NCBI RefSeq assembly: GCF_014397255.1
Contig: NZ_CP060724.1
Location: 1,364,001-1,428,000, forward strand
Direction: 5' to 3'
Source of the DNA: Weissella diestrammenae
GTDB lineage: Bacteria; Bacillota; Bacilli; Lactobacillales; Lactobacillaceae
Length of the DNA: 64,000 nucleotides
Position 1 is the stretch's first letter; each line of letters begins with the position of its first letter. Under the pieces are notes generated by a model. The model made no database searches and was not told the origin of the DNA. It saw nothing but the letters and a program-made list of their open reading frames with translations. Of this stretch, positions 44,161 to 53,231 are shown piece after piece. Both the position numbers and the translations under genes were made by a program.

Positions 44161-44946
44161 ATGTTCAAGATTAAAAAAGCCAAATTGTTGAGTTGTGGAG
44201 TGGCTTCGGGGTTGTCATTGTTGCTGTTGTCTGCTTAGTTTGTATCTTTAATTAAAGCTGATGAAGCACAACCTTCAAATAATACATTTGACGGTGGGAA
44301 CCTCTTTAGAGAAAAAGGTATTAATGATTATATTAAAGAATACAAAGATGAAGATGCTAGAGGAATAGTTAAGGTTAAAAAAATAGATGGTAGTTCAGTA
44401 TTTGAAAATAAAGCTGATGCAAAACAAAGTGATGTAAATATTGTCGGAGGTGCAAGTAGCGTTGGTGTTATGCCGACTGCTGATAGTCGTATTGACGGAA
44501 CGCTTGCATGGAGTTATCAAAATTCATTGAGAACATTTAATTATTTAAATAATAATACAGCAGCGGTTATTTCTGTGAGTGTGGGTGGCGGTGTTGCTGC
44601 ATCGTTAACACCAGCACAAAATACAATTGTGCGAGCATATTTTGACTGGGTTACAGATAACGGATTTGGTTTACAAATAAGCAATGCATGTTTTATAAAT
44701 CCAGCCTCTGGGTCAATAAATTGGTGGTGTAATGATTCGTATCCAACTCAGTCAGCTGCAGTGAATGTTCCGTCGGCACCTGATATTTGGGATACAGCAA
44801 ATAGTGGAAATAAAAGAAAAATAACTGTGAAACATTGGTCTGAATTAGGATGAATATCAACGGCTTTTTATGGTGGATGGTCTTGTGACTATGCTGGCAC
44901 TGCTCGAGGAGCAGCTTGGGCAGGTGTTGGTAAAGGACATAAATAA
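44161..44946 (+). pseudogene. Secreted FYGGWSCDY-family protein 2, two in-frame stops
   Basis: A single frame of 262 codons from ATG 44161 (ribosome site taggagattttt) to TAA 44944-44946. TAG at 44236-44238 ends the signal peptide region (KLLSCGVASGLSLLLLSA) and TGA at 44851-44853 precedes the C-terminus. All other codons are open, so decay is recent. The mature part has LAWSYQNSLRTFNYLNNN, VSVGGGVAASLTPAQN, NGFGLQISNACF, WWCNDSYP and, after the second stop, AFYGGWSCDY, ending GKGHK. It is nearest to the intact copy downstream. Confidence 0.8.
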
Positions 44947-44981
44947 AAATTAAATGCGAATCAATTATTTGAGGGCTTATT

Positions 44982-45614
44982 ATGAATAATAAAAAATTAA
45001 AAAAATTTATTTTGATTGTTTTTTGTTTATCTTTGACTTATTTCGGGCTAGTAAATCCATCTGTTGAAGGTAGTTCATTTAAGGGTGATTATTTATTGCC
45101 ATGTTTGGCAGCAAAATCAGCTATAAAACAACAAAAAAAGTTTCCACAAGCAGATGTAAAATATAAGAATACATTAGCATGGAGTTACCAACATAGTGTT
45201 GATGCATACAATTATTTGAATGAGTTATCAGATAATTCCATTAACTTAATTGCAAAAAAGGGAATAGTTAATAATTATAGTAAAAATAATACAACTTTAA
45301 AAGCATTATTCAAATATGCCATTTCTAATGGTTTTGGATTACAATTGAGCGTTGCAGGTTTTGAAAACACCAGCAATTTAAAGAAAAATTTTTGGTGTAA
45401 CGATTCTTTTCCCGATCGAAAAAGTGCGTGTAAAATTGAGGGCATTCCCACTGTGTGGGACACCCCAAACAGCGGGAACAAAGGGGAAAAAACTGTTAAA
45501 TACTGGTCTGAATTAGGAAATATCCCGACAGCTTTTTATGGTGGATGGTCGTGTGATTATGCGGGCACTACAAGAGGAGCTGCGTGGGCAGGAGTAGGTA
45601 AGGGGCATAAATAA
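44982..45614 (+). CDS. Secreted FYGGWSCDY-family protein 3 (only intact copy)
   Basis: A 210-residue protein with ribosome site gagggc. The signal peptide or signal anchor is about residues 1-30 (LKKFILIVFCLSLTYFGLV). Mature features: LAWSYQHSVDAYNYLNEL, SNGFGLQLSVAGF, FWCNDSFPDRKSAC, VWDTPNSGNKGEKTVKYWSELG, and the end AFYGGWSCDYAGTTRGAAWAG. Several Cys residues (in WCND, SAC and SCDY) could form disulphides outside the cell. It belongs to no family I recognise. A bacteriocin or other secreted toxin is possible from the repeats and decay pattern. No immunity-like gene follows this copy. Confidence 0.7.
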   Translation: MNNKKLKKFILIVFCLSLTYFGLVNPSVEGSSFKGDYLLPCLAAKSAIKQQKKFPQADVKYKNTLAWSYQHSVDAYNYLNELSDNSINLIAKKGIVNNYSKNNTTLKALFKYAISNGFGLQLSVAGFENTSNLKKNFWCNDSFPDRKSACKIEGIPTVWDTPNSGNKGEKTVKYWSELGNIPTAFYGGWSCDYAGTTRGAAWAGVGKGHK

Positions 45615-45656
45615 ATTTGTGCTATATCGGTATACATAATGATTCGAGGATAAATA

Positions 45657-46211
45657 ATGAACAAAAATAGTATGTTGGCTAGCCGTGCTGGTACTACAGA
45701 TGAGTACGGGTTTTGGGTATGCCAGTGGGAGTACGATTGATTTAAATCACGTAACGTACATACTGGCAAAAGCTGGTGTGAATATTATTGAACCTTAAAA
45801 AATTTTTTCTAAAACGAATACAATCTAAAAAAATACGGCCGCATGGCACTATAAAGATTCAGTTAAGGCATATATATATTTAGCTTTATTACCAATTTCG
45901 GCAACAAAATGAATGGCAGCAGATAATATTTCGACCATATATTACCCGAAAAAAGGAGAACTTTATTAAAATCTCTTTTGAAGTCAGACTATTGGTGTAA
46001 TGATCCTGTTTCGACGCTTCAAAAGGCGGTGAATCAAAAAATGGTACCTGGCGTTTGGGATACTGCTAATAGTTCGAATTTAGGTAAGAGAACAGTTGCA
46101 CATTGGTCAGAATTAGGTGGTATTTCGACAGCTTTTTATGACGGTTGGTCTTGTGATTATCATAGAGATGGCACTTGGGTAGACGTTGGTAGTGTTAAGA
46201 ATGTTGATTAA
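45657..46211 (+). pseudogene. Secreted FYGGWSCDY-family protein 4, heavily degraded
   Basis: Fragments of the family lie in two frames: AWHYKDSVKAYIYL (about 45848-45890), interrupted by stops, and an open C-terminal part from about 45978 with YWCNDPVSTLQKAV, VWDTANSSNLGKRTVAHWSELGG and AFYDGWSCDY. The signal peptide region is no longer recognisable. It is a decayed tandem duplicate of the two genes before it. Confidence 0.72.
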
Positions 46212-46448
46212 AGATCGAAACACTGCAAGCATAATGTGCACATTTCTATTTTTTATTGCTTCATCAAGGGCTTTTTAATAATGTGGGTCATTCACCCGCG
46301 TAATGATGTTGATGATGCAAGGGGTCAAGTTGAAAAAGAATCATTGCCTGCCGGTCGATTTGTTTCATTTGTTAGTAATAAAATCGCTTTATGCCATGGG
46401 AAAGCCACTTTTAGTTAAATGTCGCCACAGCCTATCGAACATATATAG

Positions 46449-46477
46449 TTGACATTTATGGTGGTTTCGCTTATTCT
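46449..46477 (+). promoter_or_regulatory. Promoter of amino-acid transporter operon
   Basis: TTGACA (46449-46454), 17-base spacer, TATTCT (46472-46477), ahead of the T-box leader. Confidence 0.65.
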
Positions 46478-46489
46478 TACAACATAAAT

Positions 46490-46740
46490 TGATTTTGAGT
46501 AGAAGAGTAGATAAGGTTGTTTGCAAAGAGAGTTGCGCCGAAGTTGAGAAGCAATCAAGCCCCTTATTCGAACCACACCTATGATTAGTCGGAACATCAT
46601 GTTCACGGGTCATTTCGTTATCAATGTGCGCCAAATATTATTTGGGGTATGAGTACTGAACAGTAATGTTTAGTAAAATTGAGGTGGAACCACGATTTTT
46701 ATCGTCCTCAGGTCATCGATTCGATGGCCTGAGGACTTTT
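46490..46740 (+). promoter_or_regulatory. T-box leader of amino-acid ABC importer
   Basis: The T-box core AGGTGGAACCACG is at 46682-46694, followed by terminator GTCCTCAGG/CCTGAGGAC (about 46704-46735) and TTTTT. Stem I has ATAAGG paired with CCTTAT, an AGTAGA-side loop and GAACCACACC on the 3' side. By the register of known leaders (GAA, one base, codon, A) the specifier reads CAC (His). The bulge TGGA instead predicts a discriminator U, which is not standard for tRNA-His, so a Thr codon (ACC) is an alternative. Confidence 0.85.
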
Positions 46741-46769
46741 TGCATTTAAAAAGAAATGTTGAGGATATG

Positions 46770-47417
46770 ATGATGAACTATATTTGGTCAATTATGCCAA
46801 GTTTGATTACTGGATTAAAAATGACTGTTGGTGTTTTTGCACTCACCTTATTGGGCGCAATTCCGTTAGGTGTTTTGGTTGCAATGGCTTTACGTTCAGA
46901 AATTTTTCTATTGCGTTGGGTCATGAATGCATATATCTGGATTATGCGAGGTACCCCGTTATTATTGCAGATTGTCTTTGTTTATTACGGGTTAAGCCTA
47001 GCACATATCGCCACACTACCTAGATTTGAAGCAGCAGTGATGACTTTTATTTTGAATTATGCGGCTTACTTTGCTGAAATTTTCCGTGGTGGGTTACAAA
47101 GTATCCCGCAAGGACAATATGAAGGTGCGCAGGTTTTGGGCTTTAAGCCGTGGCAGACCATGAAGAAAATAATTCTGCCGCAAGTAACAAAAATTGTAAT
47201 GCCATCGGTGGGAAATGAAGTTGTTAATTTAGTTAAAGATTCATCATTGGTTTATGTGATTGGAATTGGTGACTTGATGCGAGCTGGAAATATTGCAGCA
47301 GCACGAGATGTCACCTTGATTCCATATTTATTAGTCGGTGTTTTGTATCTATTGTTAACCATCGTTGCAACTATGATTATGCGTCGAATTGAGAACAAAT
47401 TAAACTATTATCGTTAG
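46770..47417 (+). CDS. Amino-acid ABC transporter permease
   Basis: Three ATG codons lie in a row; 46770 or 46773 fits gagga best. 215 residues with about five membrane helices. The His/Glu/Gln-type permease signature (TIGR01726) is present, with WIMRGTPLLLQIVFVYYGL and the EAA loop FRGGLQSIPQGQYEGAQVLGF that docks on the ATPase. Together with the next two genes it forms a binding-protein-dependent polar amino-acid importer. T-box control shows that its substrate is the amino acid sensed there. Confidence 0.93.
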   Translation: MMNYIWSIMPSLITGLKMTVGVFALTLLGAIPLGVLVAMALRSEIFLLRWVMNAYIWIMRGTPLLLQIVFVYYGLSLAHIATLPRFEAAVMTFILNYAAYFAEIFRGGLQSIPQGQYEGAQVLGFKPWQTMKKIILPQVTKIVMPSVGNEVVNLVKDSSLVYVIGIGDLMRAGNIAAARDVTLIPYLLVGVLYLLLTIVATMIMRRIENKLNYYR

Positions 47418-47432
47418 AACGGAGGCATTAAG

Positions 47433-48074
47433 ATGCTCGAAATAACCAATTTAAGTAAATTTTACAGTGAACGTACTATTTTTAAAAATCTGAGTTTAAA
47501 AATTGAACCAGGTGAAGTATTGACAATTGTTGGACCATCAGGTATTGGAAAGACAACATTTTTACGCATTATCGCTGGTTTATTACCTGCTAATTCTGGT
47601 TCTATTAAATTAGATGATGAATTATTAGATATTTCGGGTCATCGATTGAATGCAAAAGTAGGGGTTATTTTTCAAGATTTTAATCTTTTTCCAAATTATA
47701 CGGTTAAAGAAAATATCACGTTGGCGCCAATCACAGTTGCTAAAAAAACAAAGCGAGAAGCCGAAGTCGAAGCTAGCCAGTTATTATCCGATTTAGGTTT
47801 GTCAGAGCAGGCAGATTTATATCCGTTCCAACTGTCTGGGGGTCAAAAGCAACGTGTGGCGATCGCAAGAGCCTTAGCGATGCATCCTGGTATTTTGGCT
47901 TATGATGAACCAACATCTGGTTTGGATGAGGAATCAACTCAGCGTGTCGCAACGGTGATCTCAGAGTTGAAACAAAAAGGTGTGACACAGTTAGTGGTGA
48001 CACACGATTTAGCATTTGCACAAACCATTGCAGATGAAACGCTCGATTTTGGACATGAGGTGAATCTAGGATGA
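47433..48074 (+). CDS. Amino-acid ABC transporter ATPase
   Basis: A 213-residue protein with ribosome site acggaggc. Walker A GPSGIGKTT (about residues 33-41), Q-loop FQDF, signature LSGGQKQR, Walker B ILAYDEPTSGLD, and the switch His in VTHDL are intact. It is slightly shorter than typical GlnQ/HisP (240), lacking some C-terminal residues. It powers import. Its stop overlaps the start of the binding-protein gene by four bases (ATGA). Confidence 0.93.
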   Translation: MLEITNLSKFYSERTIFKNLSLKIEPGEVLTIVGPSGIGKTTFLRIIAGLLPANSGSIKLDDELLDISGHRLNAKVGVIFQDFNLFPNYTVKENITLAPITVAKKTKREAEVEASQLLSDLGLSEQADLYPFQLSGGQKQRVAIARALAMHPGILAYDEPTSGLDEESTQRVATVISELKQKGVTQLVVTHDLAFAQTIADETLDFGHEVNLG

Positions 48075-48889
48075 CAAAACAAAAAAAGTTTTTTTGGAAT
48101 AGTGTCGTAGCATTGATATTAATTGTGATTGGCGGCGTAATTTTCTTTCGCATTCATCAACAATCGGATACGTGGGCTAAAACCACAGCTAATAAACAAC
48201 TTGTTGTGGGGGTAGATGATACATTTGTACCAATGGGATTTCGTGATAAAAATGGAAAATTAGTTGGCTTTGATGTTGACTTAGCTCGAAAGACGATTCA
48301 GTCTTTGGGCTTTAAAGTTAAGTTTCAACCAATCGATTGGTCTATGAAAGAGACTGAGTTAAAAACAGGCCACATTGATATGATTTGGAATGGGTATACA
48401 ATTACACCAGATCGGCAAAAAAAAGTAGCTTTTTCAAATTCATACCATTCAGATAAACAAGTCTTGGTGACTATGCGGACGAATCAAATTGTGACACCAC
48501 AGGATATGGTAGGGAAAACGCTAGGATTACAAACTGGTTCTTCTGGTATGTTAACTTATGACGCGCAACCTAAAGTTTTGAAAAATTTTGTTAAAAGTGC
48601 TGTTCAGTATGATACTTTTGATAAAGCATTGACTGATTTGCAAGTTGGTCGGATTCAAGCAGTTTTGATTGATAGTGATTTTGCGCGTTACTATGTGGCG
48701 CACGAGGCGGACCCAGATCAATTTGCGATTCTTGATTTGAGTTATCCAGCTGAGCAATTTGCGGTCGGATTCCGGAAAAAAGATATGACGCTGCGCCGGA
48801 AAGTCAATGCACAACTTAAAAAGTTTGCGCAAGACGGAACCCTAGATAATATTTCAAAGAAGTATTTTGGAACGGTTAATCAAAAATAA
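48071..48889 (+). CDS. Amino-acid ABC transporter substrate-binding protein
   Basis: A 272-residue SBP_bac_3 protein. An N-terminal hydrophobic helix (about 8-27, FFWNSVVALILIVIGGVIFF) lacks a lipobox Cys, so it is a signal anchor or cleaved signal. The mature part has VVGVDDTFVPMGFRDKNGKLVGFDVDLA, IDMIWNGYTITPDRQKKVAFS and LGLQTGSSG, typical of polar amino-acid binders. It captures the substrate outside the cell for the permease encoded upstream. Confidence 0.92.
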   Translation: MTKQKKFFWNSVVALILIVIGGVIFFRIHQQSDTWAKTTANKQLVVGVDDTFVPMGFRDKNGKLVGFDVDLARKTIQSLGFKVKFQPIDWSMKETELKTGHIDMIWNGYTITPDRQKKVAFSNSYHSDKQVLVTMRTNQIVTPQDMVGKTLGLQTGSSGMLTYDAQPKVLKNFVKSAVQYDTFDKALTDLQVGRIQAVLIDSDFARYYVAHEADPDQFAILDLSYPAEQFAVGFRKKDMTLRRKVNAQLKKFAQDGTLDNISKKYFGTVNQK

Positions 48890-48956
48890 TTAAGATAGAA
48901 TATAAGTTATAAGGTATAATCTTGATAATTCATATTTTTTAAGAGGTTTGGGACAA

Positions 48957-50150
48957 ATGCAAGAAAAAACAGCCATGTCATTCAAATGGCTATTGACAGC
49001 AAGTTTTATTAATAGTTTTGCGTTGGGTTTTATTTGGCCACTAACGTCAATTTATTTACATGATCAATTACATCAGACATTGGTTGTAATTGGTTGGGTG
49101 ATGTTAGCCAATGCTTTAGGGCAGATGATTGGTAGTGTCATTTCAGGACGTTTATTTGATCGGTTCGCGCCATTTGTTTTAATTCAAATTGGGGTTGGCG
49201 TGATGATCGTTGCCCAAGTAGCTTTTATTATTTGGCATAGTTGGCCAGTTTATCCTTTAATTTTAGTCGTTACTGGCTTGTTTAGTGGGTGGAATACCGC
49301 TGCGATTAACTCGTATGGTACGCAGATTAATAATCGTGATGGGCGCTATGTTTTTAATATGTTATATTTCATTGCTAATTTTGGGATGGTTTTTGCGACA
49401 GCGATTGTTGGTCCAATTTACGCATTTGGGATTATTTGGTTATTTGTTATCTCATTGGTAATGTATTCATTTTTGTTTTGGATTATTCGACGGCATTTTA
49501 ACTTCTCAATTGCCAGAACAAAAGCAGATGTAAAAATCAGTTTGGACCAACAACTATCAGTCTGGAATAAACGTTTGATTTGGACCGTTATTATTGGTCT
49601 TGGTATTCTTTGGATTTCATATTCGCAGTGGTTAGGTAATTTATCTGTTTATATGTCGGATGTTTTATCATTACCACTTTGGCAATATTCAATGTTGTGG
49701 ACGATTAATGGCTTATTAATTGCAGCCATCCAGCTCACAATGAATGGATTGAATTTAGTCGCTTCTCGGCGAGCAATGTGGATTCAAATCTTTGGAGGTA
49801 TCGGTTTCTTTGGGTTAGCATTCCTTGTATTACCGTTTGTCAATAATTTTACCGGCTTTGCCATTGCAATGATTATTACAACATTTGGCGAAGCAACTGC
49901 TTTTCCAATGATTCCCGCACTAATTAATGAATTGACACCAAATGGGTTAAAAGGTCGTTTTCAAGGGTGGGCAGCAGCTGCACCTTCTGCTGGACGCGCC
50001 TTTGGGCCTTTACTTGGTGGCCTGATGATTGAACACAGTGGTTACCATCAGATGTTCTTTGCTGCAGCGGGTATTGTGCTTTTGGCCTTAATCGGTGTCG
50101 CGATTATGGTGATGTGGGGTTATCGCTTCACAACGCATTATGAACAATAA
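48957..50150 (+). CDS. MFS transporter
   Basis: ATG 48957 is chosen with aagagg upstream, giving 397 residues; TTG 48948 is too near that site. Twelve predicted helices, motif A-like GSVISGRLFDRF between helices 2 and 3, and GRAFGPLLGGLM in the second half. It resembles uncharacterised LAB drug-efflux-type MFS proteins; the substrate is unknown. It follows the amino-acid importer genes with its own small gap; a convergent terminator separates it from pbp1A. Confidence 0.85.
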   Translation: MQEKTAMSFKWLLTASFINSFALGFIWPLTSIYLHDQLHQTLVVIGWVMLANALGQMIGSVISGRLFDRFAPFVLIQIGVGVMIVAQVAFIIWHSWPVYPLILVVTGLFSGWNTAAINSYGTQINNRDGRYVFNMLYFIANFGMVFATAIVGPIYAFGIIWLFVISLVMYSFLFWIIRRHFNFSIARTKADVKISLDQQLSVWNKRLIWTVIIGLGILWISYSQWLGNLSVYMSDVLSLPLWQYSMLWTINGLLIAAIQLTMNGLNLVASRRAMWIQIFGGIGFFGLAFLVLPFVNNFTGFAIAMIITTFGEATAFPMIPALINELTPNGLKGRFQGWAAAAPSAGRAFGPLLGGLMIEHSGYHQMFFAAAGIVLLALIGVAIMVMWGYRFTTHYEQ

Positions 50151-50162
50151 ATATATGTATCA

Positions 50163-50206
50163 AAAAAGTCTCTCACGCAATTGATTTGGCGTGGGAGACT
50201 TTTTAT
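50163..50206. terminator. Bidirectional terminator between MFS gene and pbp1A
   Basis: AAAAAGTCTC and CACGC pair with GCGTG and GAGACTTTTT around an AATTGATTTG-type loop. The A-tract and T-tract make it useful for both converging genes. Confidence 0.85.
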
Positions 50207-50240
50207 ATTGAATTATAATTTAAATATGTGAGAGAGTTCT

Positions 50241-52523
50241 TTATTGAGTTGATGGCGTTGATGAAGAGACACTTGGTGCCGAACTTGACGCCGGCTCAGA
50301 AGACGAAGATGAAGACTCACTTGATTCTGAGCTTGATGATGATTTACTTGTCGATGATGAACTTGAATAAACATAGTTACCACGGACACGATTAGCAAAT
50401 GGATCAGTAAACTTGGCATTACCACTCACTTCATATTCTGTTTTACCATATTTTGACACTTTTTTGACGGTACTTGGTTGTTTCCAATCAGAACCATCAC
50501 GATTATCACGACGCATAACATATTGCATAATGGTGTCATAAATTTCATTTGGTAGGTGGGCAGTTGTCCCAGTTAGACCATTCAGCGGTGTTGCTGTTTT
50601 GTTTGGTTCTTTATAACCAGTCCAAACTGAGATTGAAGCAGACTTAGTAAAGCCAGTGAACCAGAGGTCAGTCGCAGCTGAACTAGGGTAGCCAGAATCA
50701 GACGCATATGCGACCGTTCCAGATTTAGCACCTTGTACATAGCTGCTGTGGACGTAATTTTGGAAGCCTAAACTAAAGGTACCTGTTGAGGTTAATACTG
50801 ATTGAAGCATACTATTCATCATGAAAGCGGTAGAAGTTTTCATAGCACGTTTACCAGTGCTTTCTAAATTATGCACCTTACCGTCTTGAGTTGTAATGGT
50901 ATTGATGTACGCTGGTGCATAATACATGCCACCGTTTGCGAAAGCCGCAAAGGCTGTAGCAGCTTGTTCAGTTGAAATATTAAAGCCAATGGCTGAGCTA
51001 CCTTCTAACGAGACGTCGATGCCAAGCTTTTTCAAAAAGGCAGTTGCGTTTGAATAGCCGACAAATTCATCAGTACCACCGTTAGGTAAAATACTTTGTC
51101 CCTGTAAGGTATGTAATGCCGGAACGTTTAACGAACGTGAAAGGGCATTGCGCATAGTGACATAAGGTTGTCCGCTTTGTTTAGAATAAGGTTGAAGATT
51201 TGACATACCGGCATCACCAGCATAAATACTGGTTCCAGCATATTTAAATGATGTTGAGTCGTCAACCGCGCGATAAGTTGGCCAGTTAAGATTTTCAATT
51301 GCAGGCGCGTAATCAACGAGTGGCTTAACCGTTGATCCACCTGAGCGGCCAGTTGAAGTCGCCAAGTTACTTAGGCTCAGACCTTCTTGCTTTCGATTAC
51401 CAATTTGAGCAATCACATCACCAGTTTGTGGATCCGTAATGGTTAATGCGGCTTGTACCTCATCATTTGGATAAGGAATACCATATTGATTACTGGCTGA
51501 TGCGTTGACCACATCATAGGCCTTTTGTTGAATGTCTAAATCGAGATTTGTTTTGATTGTTAATCCGTCTTTGTTGACATCATATTTTTTTGCCTTTAAT
51601 TCACTAAGGACGGAAGTAATGTATGAATCAGATACTTTTCTGACTTGTTCGGAATCTTGTTCATCAGTGTGTTCGGTTAGTAAACCATCATCGATAGGGA
51701 CTTGTTGATATTTTTTAGCTTCTGATTTCGTGATAGCGCCAGATTCTGACATCGCTTGTAAGACCTGATCACGACGATATTTGGCACCTTTTGGATTGGT
51801 GTAAGGGTCGTAGCCTGACGGTGATTGTGGCAACCCAGCAATCAATGCAATCTGTGGCACGGAGAGATCTTTCATCTCTTTTCCAAAATAATATTGCGCA
51901 GCAGTCTTCATACCATAAACGCCATTACCTAGGTAAACTTTATTCATATAAAGTGTTAGAATTTGTGCTTTTGAATATTCTTTTTCGATACGCGTTGCGA
52001 GCCATGCTTCTTGTGCTTTTCGCTTAAACGTTTGATCGCTGACCGCTGATGAGAAGACAGTTTGTTTAACCAATTGTTGCGTTAGTGTAGAACCACCTTG
52101 AAGTCCAAGTGATGAACCAGTAACGTTTGCAAAGGCCGCACCAATAATACGTTTCAGGTCGACACCACCGTGTTGATAAAAACGACGATCTTCAATAGCA
52201 ACCACAGCTTCTTTCATGAGTTTTGGGTACTCGGCTTGCTGTGCAATTTCTCGTTTTTGGTTACCGCTAGTCCAAATGACTTTATTATTGGCATCAACCA
52301 TTGTTGACTGAGATGTGCCAACTAATTGCTGATTAGTTATTTTGGGTGCTGATGAGGCCCAAAAAGCGAATACTGCGCCACCAATTACGGTGCCCACGAC
52401 ACCGAGGCCGACTAATGTTAGCAAGATTGCACGAGTGATTTTAAAAGCCTTTGAATGATTTTTTTTAGTCGTTTTTTTCTGACGGCCGTTTCGAGCAGCG
52501 CGCGATAGTTGTTGATCAGACAT
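50241..52523 (-). CDS. pbp1A: Penicillin-binding protein 1A (bifunctional)
   Basis: A 760-residue class A PBP. The cytoplasmic N-terminus is basic; a membrane anchor lies at about 30-55. The glycosyltransferase GT51 domain has EDRRFYQHGGVD and GGSTLTQQLVKQ. The transpeptidase domain has the SxxK Ser in SGGSTVKPLVDY and the KSGT motif in GAKSGTVAY. The tail is Ser/Glu-rich and low complexity (about 725-760). It polymerises and cross-links peptidoglycan. It is transcribed with recU upstream of it on the minus strand, the conserved recU-pbp1A pair. Ribosome site AAGGAGA. Confidence 0.96.
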   Translation of the reverse strand: MSDQQLSRAARNGRQKKTTKKNHSKAFKITRAILLTLVGLGVVGTVIGGAVFAFWASSAPKITNQQLVGTSQSTMVDANNKVIWTSGNQKREIAQQAEYPKLMKEAVVAIEDRRFYQHGGVDLKRIIGAAFANVTGSSLGLQGGSTLTQQLVKQTVFSSAVSDQTFKRKAQEAWLATRIEKEYSKAQILTLYMNKVYLGNGVYGMKTAAQYYFGKEMKDLSVPQIALIAGLPQSPSGYDPYTNPKGAKYRRDQVLQAMSESGAITKSEAKKYQQVPIDDGLLTEHTDEQDSEQVRKVSDSYITSVLSELKAKKYDVNKDGLTIKTNLDLDIQQKAYDVVNASASNQYGIPYPNDEVQAALTITDPQTGDVIAQIGNRKQEGLSLSNLATSTGRSGGSTVKPLVDYAPAIENLNWPTYRAVDDSTSFKYAGTSIYAGDAGMSNLQPYSKQSGQPYVTMRNALSRSLNVPALHTLQGQSILPNGGTDEFVGYSNATAFLKKLGIDVSLEGSSAIGFNISTEQAATAFAAFANGGMYYAPAYINTITTQDGKVHNLESTGKRAMKTSTAFMMNSMLQSVLTSTGTFSLGFQNYVHSSYVQGAKSGTVAYASDSGYPSSAATDLWFTGFTKSASISVWTGYKEPNKTATPLNGLTGTTAHLPNEIYDTIMQYVMRRDNRDGSDWKQPSTVKKVSKYGKTEYEVSGNAKFTDPFANRVRGNYVYSSSSSTSKSSSSSESSESSSSSSEPASSSAPSVSSSTPSTQ

Positions 52524-52537
52524 AAAACATAGTCTCC

Positions 52538-53149
52538 TTAAATGTTCTGTTCTTTAATTAATTCATCAACGGCCTTTAAATAAGGTAACGTTAAGTTGAT
52601 AGCATTTGGTATTTTTTTACCGTGTGTCGCAATAATCTGATAAGGAATTGATTTTCGTCCATCAGCTTGATTATGCCAATAATCAATTAAGATGCTAGCA
52701 GGTAGGACAAAATCCTCTCGTAAACGAGTGAAGCGAATGATTAAAAAAGCGACACCACCTAATTTGACAATTTCGGCCAAATGTTTCACCTGATGGGAAT
52801 GAACATTTTGGAGGGGAAAAGAAGTGGTTTGATTAGTTTCCTTAGCATCAAAATCAATATATTTTCCTTGATAAATCCCATTATAGTCAGTTGTTGAGGC
52901 TTGTCGAAAGTAAGCTTCTGTAATTTTGGCCGCTGATCGCTTGGGATAATTGACGTTCACGATTTGAATCGGGGTTGGTTTTTTATGAATATTGGCCAAC
53001 CCGTGCGTGCGATAGTAGCTATTTGCTTGATTTAACTCACGTTCAAGTGACATACCGCGATTACTTTGAGAAACCGTCAAGTTTTGTTGTAACGACGTTA
53101 CATTCTCTGGTGGCACAAATTGTCGACCATTTGGATAATTAATTGTCAA
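52538..53149 (-). CDS. recU: Holliday junction resolvase RecU
   Basis: A 203-residue protein starting with TTG at 53149, preceded by GAGGT on the minus strand. The N-terminus MTINYPNG and NRGMSLERELNQANSYY are typical. The nuclease core has GIYQGKYIDFDAKET (catalytic Asp and Glu), FPLQNVHSHQVKHL and AFLIIRFT. It resolves recombination intermediates and aids segregation. It is in an operon with pbp1A, its start 14 bases from that gene's upstream end. Confidence 0.94.
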   Translation of the reverse strand: MTINYPNGRQFVPPENVTSLQQNLTVSQSNRGMSLERELNQANSYYRTHGLANIHKKPTPIQIVNVNYPKRSAAKITEAYFRQASTTDYNGIYQGKYIDFDAKETNQTTSFPLQNVHSHQVKHLAEIVKLGGVAFLIIRFTRLREDFVLPASILIDYWHNQADGRKSIPYQIIATHGKKIPNAINLTLPYLKAVDELIKEQNI

Positions 53150-53231
53150 AAGAGTACCTCATTTCTCAGATAATCGATATAATTATACCAAAATGCGAGC
53201 TAATAATGAAATAAAGAATGGAATGGTAAAA

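Noticed and set aside
52800-53149. Missing start of recU on ATG
   Set aside because: TTG 53149 with a GAGGT site and the conserved INYPNG start explains the gene; no truncation is needed.
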